Shown here piece by piece: positions 51,847-54,397 of a stretch of 54,397 nt of DNA. Location of the stretch: NCBI RefSeq assembly GCF_003471585.1, contig NZ_QRJO01000014.1, positions 1-54,397 of the forward strand. The letters run 5' to 3'. Numbering within the stretch: the stretch's first letter is position 1; each line of letters opens with the position of its first letter. The position numbers were made by a program, and so were the translations under genes. Source of the stretch: Collinsella sp. AM18-10. Lineage in GTDB: Bacteria > Actinomycetota > Coriobacteriia > Coriobacteriales > Coriobacteriaceae. A model generated the notes under the pieces. That model saw only the letters and a list, made by a program, of their open reading frames with translations. It was not told where the DNA came from and did no database searches.

Positions 51847-51864
51847 AGTTAGAGCCATCTAACT
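51847..51864. promoter_or_regulatory. Operator-like inverted repeat, methyltransferase operon
   Basis: AGTTAGA-GCCA-TCTAACT is a perfect 7+4+7 inverted repeat about 18 bases before the first methyltransferase start. It would overlap the promoter or leader of the operon. No regulator gene lies in the island. Confidence 0.5.
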
Positions 51865-52053
51865 ATAACACACGAATCATGCAGTAAGATGAGGCTAACC
51901 TTCTTTTCTTGGCTAAGACGCATCTCTTCGGTTTTCGCTTATAACGGCGCGAATCAGATACTAGGCTGGAGCTGAAGAAAGAGCTCGGCGGACAGGTAGG
52001 TCGATACCGGTTCCCGGAACGGTGATCCAGCCAATTACACCAGGGCCCTAGTC

Positions 52054-52070
52054 ATTGAGTGGGAATAGAA
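52054..52070 (+). other. Attachment-site repeat, right copy
   Basis: The sequence is identical to the guaA end at 49494-49510 but is not part of any gene here. It is the expected footprint of site-specific integration at guaA. Confidence 0.6.
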
Positions 52071-52299
52071 AATTCCTTAGTTATGGGGGTATTAATTTGA
52101 TTTCCTTTAGGATACACTCCCATAACTATATGAATTGACCTGCTGACTCCAATGAAGATTGGAGGGTAACGGCCAGGGGCGACGGCCCAGCGAGTGTTAT
52201 TTTGCGAGCTATGCGCGTTGAAAGCGACCTTTCGTGGTATAAACTGCTTGCCGGAAGCCGCGGCTTTCAGAGTACGGCTTACGTGTACGTTTAACCTCC

Positions 52300-52368
52300 G
52301 TGGGCGACGGGGTGCCGCAAGGCGTAGAATATCGCCCACCTGTAGGGGCCTGCAGCGATGCGGGCCCC
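52300..52368 (+). ncRNA. Structured RNA before ToxN-like gene (candidate)
   Basis: Two consecutive hairpins lie here: GTGGGCGA/TCGCCCAC (52300-52339) and GGGGCC/GGCCCC (52345-52368). In type III toxin-antitoxin systems an RNA antitoxin and a terminator precede the toxin. I see no clear tandem repeats, so the antitoxin role is a guess. Confidence 0.3.
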
Positions 52369-52392
52369 ACTTCGTATGAAGAGGCGCAACCG

Positions 52393-52842
52393 GTGAAGGT
52401 CGTATCCATCTCCCAGGACTTCTTCGACCTCGTCGAGGGCGACCGCGAGCTCATGCTTAAGCACAATCTCCCCTGCATCGTGGTGGTGAGGCTGCGTTTC
52501 CGCGGAAAGCGCAGGGACTTCGCCGTGCCGCTGCATTCCAACATCGCCCCCAACGTGCCCAAAGACCAGTACTTTGCGTTGCCACCCCGCCCCACGACGC
52601 GCCCCGGCTGTCGCCACAGCATCCACTACATCAAGATGTTCCCCATAACCAAGTCCTACCAGCGCCGCTTCAGGACCGAGGGCTCGGCCTACTACGAGAC
52701 GCTCCAGCGCATCATCGACGGCAACATCAAGCGCATTGTCTCCGAGTGCCAGGCGTACCTCGACCGCTACGAGCGCGAGGGAAGGCCCCGCTTCGCCGTC
52801 GACATCGACCGTATCGTGGGGCTGCTGGAGGGCGAGAAGTAG
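52393..52842 (+). CDS. ToxN/AbiQ-like protein (type III toxin candidate)
   Basis: A 149-residue protein from a GTG start. The N-terminal half, VKVVSISQDFFDLV and then LPCIVVVRLRFRG with FAVPLHSNI, resembles ToxN/AbiQ/CptN endoribonucleases, in which a serine at this place (here Ser49) is catalytic. The C-terminal half is helical and basic. Such toxins are held by a repeat RNA and often protect against phage. The assignment is by remembered pattern. Its GC-rich codons match the chromosome, unlike the island genes. Confidence 0.5.
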   Translation: MKVVSISQDFFDLVEGDRELMLKHNLPCIVVVRLRFRGKRRDFAVPLHSNIAPNVPKDQYFALPPRPTTRPGCRHSIHYIKMFPITKSYQRRFRTEGSAYYETLQRIIDGNIKRIVSECQAYLDRYEREGRPRFAVDIDRIVGLLEGEK

Positions 52843-52995
52843 GGCACCTCGGCTCAGTCTCGAGCCATGTGGAGTCGCTCCGCATTTTTGAACGCCGCGT
52901 GTGCGCCCAAATACTTGAGAAACAAGCTGTGAAGTGCAGTGGCTCGCCCGTGCCCGTGCATAGCCGTCACCATTAGCGTCTACGCGGCGTCGGCT

Positions 52996-53469
52996 TCAAG
53001 TGGAACTGGCCCCACTGCTGTATATGGTTTGCCTTGCTGCACATGGCGATCGATGCCCACGATGCTTCTGCTTGCGCTTCAGCTTTCGCTGCTCGAAGCG
53101 CGCCTCCGCCTCATCCGCGCGGCGTTGGCTTCTTGCGCGGGCTGACTCCCGTTTCATCGCTTCCCGCTGTGCTGCGAGCGCCTGTTGTGCCTTGGTGCTC
53201 ACCGCGGGCCGCTTAAGGGCTTTCGCTGCCTCGCGAGCGCGTCGCTTGGGATTCTTCGCGGGCTTGCTTGTTTCCGTGGCCTCGTCACCGAAGAACGAGA
53301 GCTTCGCCCATTTGCTTGTAACGAATTGCAGGATTTCCTCATTGGACGGTTCTGCACCGAAGACGATGCGGACGACGCCGTATCTGCCGTCCTCGACATG
53401 CTCCGCCAGCCCGACCCAGAATTGGCCGTCATGATATACGGTCAGGGTGGATGACACACTGATCTGCAT
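52996..53469 (-). CDS. yjdF: YjdF-family protein (DUF2992)
   Basis: A 157-residue protein with the family opening SSTLTVYHDGQFWVGLAEH, then VVRIVFGAEPSNEEILQFV, followed by a basic coiled tail (NPKRRAREAAKAL, STKAQQAL, REAMKRE). Its function is unknown. In other bacteria it is controlled by the yjdF riboswitch, which senses aromatic compounds. Met at 53469 has AAGGA upstream; the longer frame to 53583 runs through the riboswitch and is rejected. Confidence 0.8.
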   Translation of the reverse strand: MQISVSSTLTVYHDGQFWVGLAEHVEDGRYGVVRIVFGAEPSNEEILQFVTSKWAKLSFFGDEATETSKPAKNPKRRAREAAKALKRPAVSTKAQQALAAQREAMKRESARARSQRRADEAEARFEQRKLKRKQKHRGHRSPCAARQTIYSSGASST

Positions 53470-53602
53470 GGTTGGTTCCTTCTTTATGTAGATGACCATG
53501 CAGAGAAGGGACAACCAAGGAGGCAGGTTACTGATGCGGACTCCCGCACGCCCACGACTACCCGACGGGGACTGTGTTTTCATCTCTGGTGGTTGGATTG
53601 TA
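53470..53602 (-). ncRNA. Probable yjdF riboswitch and expression platform
   Basis: The minus-strand leader has AGAGATGAAAACAC, CCCCGTCGGG, the hairpin TGCGG-GAGT-CCGCA and AACCTGCC. Outer pairing CAACCA/TGGTTG (53590-53595 with 53512-53517) can close an aptamer. Alternatively the same TTGGTT plus CCTTCT (53504-53518) pairs with the ribosome binding site AGAAGG-AACCAA (53472-53483). This is a translational ON-switch layout. Confidence 0.55.
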
Positions 53603-53641
53603 GCATGAGCGAATGCGCATTGACCTCGCTGCCGGCATGCT

Positions 53642-53866
53642 GTGACTGGTCGAGGGTTTTACCAGGAATGGGGAAAGCCGGCACAGGAGCTGCGCCCGGG
53701 CGATGTGGTCAACATCGCCCCGGGGGTGAAGCATTGACACGGAGCCGCGCCCGACGGCTGGTTCTCCCATCTCGCGCTGGAGGTTCCGGGCGAGGAGACC
53801 TCCAACGAGTGGTTGGAGCCTGTGAACGACGAGGATTATCTCAAAGCGACTAACAAAGAGGCTTAA
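53642..53866 (+). pseudogene. Cupin-domain protein fragment with stop codon
   Basis: The frame reads GRGFYQEWGKPAQELRPGD, then VVNIAPGVKH, a TGA at 53735-53737, and HGAAPDGWFSHLALEVPGEE to TAA at 53864-53866. Related cupins have KHWHGAAP here, so a TGG tryptophan codon appears to have become TGA. The N-terminal part is missing as well. It is a dead gene, convergent with the Sir2-like fragment. Confidence 0.65.
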
Positions 53867-54204
53867 GCACCGTCGCCCACCCGCGCCGCCGAGAGCAGTG
53901 CGCCCAAATCGGCCTGGATTGCCTCCGCCTTGCTTCCGAGCTGCAAGGGGGCTGAGTCGCCCGAGATGTTTACGCTCAACAGATGCGCATCCGGCAGCTT
54001 TGCGGCCATGCTCCAGAACGGGAGCGTGATGATGCCGGGGGTCATCTCGCCCACGCCAAGCTCCAGCAGCAGCACGCGGCCAGCTCCGTGCTCGTGCACG
54101 AAGCGCTCGTATCGTCCGAGGCTCTCGCGCCATGTCGCACCCTGCAGAAACGTGCCGTCGCGCACCCACGGTACAAGATACTGGTTTTCCGTGCGAAAAC
54201 GCTC
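53863..54204 (-). pseudogene. Sir2-like protein, C-terminal fragment
   Basis: About 113 codons read ENQYLVPWVRDGTFLQG, then GRVLLLELGVGEMTPGII and LPFWSMAAKLPDA, which resembles the C-terminal half of Sir2-family deacetylase-like proteins. The N-terminal NAD-binding half is absent; the frame runs into an IS3-type transposase end at 54203. It was probably cut by that insertion. Confidence 0.5.
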
Positions 54205-54310
54205 ATGCCGCTAAATTGAGCGACCGCCTGTACTGCAGCGGGATCATCCGCCCGAGCGATCCCTTAATCCGTCGCCCGTTGCGCCAATCGGCAGAAGCCA
54301 CGCGTGGACG
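54203..54310 (-). pseudogene. IS3-family transposase C-terminal remnant
   Basis: The minus strand reads RRIKGSLGRM, then IPLQYRRSLNLAA and a stop, the usual end of IS3-family OrfB (RIK..LG..SP..YR.SLGLA). A stop at about 54311 and the lack of catalytic DDE sequence show that only the tail remains. Confidence 0.6.
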
Positions 54311-54359
54311 CTAATCGCTCGAGCGAATCGTCGTCGGTTTCCGTTTAACGATTTCTTTT

Positions 54360-54397
54360 GGCTCTGTTAGACCAGGATTGACATTCCGCCCCATCAT
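54360..54397. mobile_element. Possible insertion-sequence end
   Basis: GGCTCTGTTAGACCAGGATT recalls the GGCTCT-type inverted repeat of ISL3-like elements. The window stops here, so neither a transposase nor the other end can be seen. Confidence 0.25.

Larger units (their letters stand above)
49494..52070. mobile_element. Putative guaA genomic island remnant
   Basis: DNA between the two 17-bp guaA-end copies holds three minus-strand methyltransferase genes and two gene remnants. It is more AT-rich and has different codon habits from the flanks (resembling Firmicutes genes). No integrase is present, so it would be a decayed or non-autonomous island. A hairpin at 49544-49578, which could be the original guaA terminator, leaves the exact left edge uncertain. 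Confidence 0.5.
51865..52392. other. Gene-free region at right edge of island
   Basis: No gene is seen. The region holds the right guaA-end repeat, an inverted repeat TAGTTATGGG/CCCATAACTA (52078-52087 with 52119-52128) and two hairpins before the ToxN-like gene. Confidence 0.45.

Overview
The window reads as chromosome of a high-GC Gram-positive gut actinobacterium, most likely a Collinsella-type member of the Coriobacteriia. This is inferred from the GatCAB transamidation set, an L13/S9 pair followed by glmM, a type III glutamine synthetase, a cobalamin-dependent MetH without its own activation domain, a class C sortase, and the GC-rich codon use with AGGAGG-like ribosome binding sites. No 16S gene is present, so the genus is an inference. 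Most of the window (about 360-49,500) is housekeeping DNA; the last 5 kb is accessory.

Layout. 362-1300 is a class C sortase. 1626-5127 is gatC-gatA-gatB with one-base stop/start overlaps. 5481-10181 is a TTG-initiated AraC regulator diverging from a two-gene ABC exporter-type pair, followed by a small DUF6110 protein and a heavy-metal P-type ATPase (10377-12716). The ABC pair and the ATPase share the palindrome AGCCATGGCT upstream. 12856-13721 is a ribbon-helix-helix/PIN toxin-antitoxin operon. tmRNA is at 14454-14817, followed by repeat-rich DNA (inverted tmRNA-end copies, 62-bp tandem repeats) and a patatin. 16508-20380 holds rplM-rpsI, glmM, a glucose-type EIIA and nagB with a structured leader. 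20829-23828 is a 999-residue NTPase/SARP-like regulator. On the minus strand follow yhbY, a methyltransferase, a DUF711 protein and the methyl cycle (metF, MetH activation protein, metH).

glnA (type III), tRNA-Glu, a one-chain MurT-GatD fusion for peptidoglycan amidation and two coupled genes of unknown function occupy 31.7-38.5 kb. Fermentative metal-dependent dehydrogenases (an iron ADH and two glycerol dehydrogenase paralogues), a four-cluster Fe-S protein, ychF, a small membrane protein, an XRE regulator diverging from an unknown gene across a 24-bp palindrome, asparaginase and guaA complete the core.

The guaA 3' end (ATTGAGTGGGAATAGAA) recurs at 52054-52070. The 2.5 kb between the copies carries three tandem methyltransferase genes and two gene remnants, and looks like a genomic island at guaA. 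Beyond it lie a ToxN/AbiQ-like (type III toxin) gene with a structured upstream region, a yjdF gene with a likely yjdF riboswitch that can hide its ribosome binding site, and a cluster of decayed genes (cupin with a stop codon, Sir2-like fragment, IS3 transposase end) running into a possible insertion sequence at the window edge.

The strongest leads are the guaA island, the ToxN-like locus, the yjdF switch, the shared ABC/ATPase operator, the nagB leader, the MurT-GatD fusion and the large palindromes at 5134-5276 and 25408-25541.
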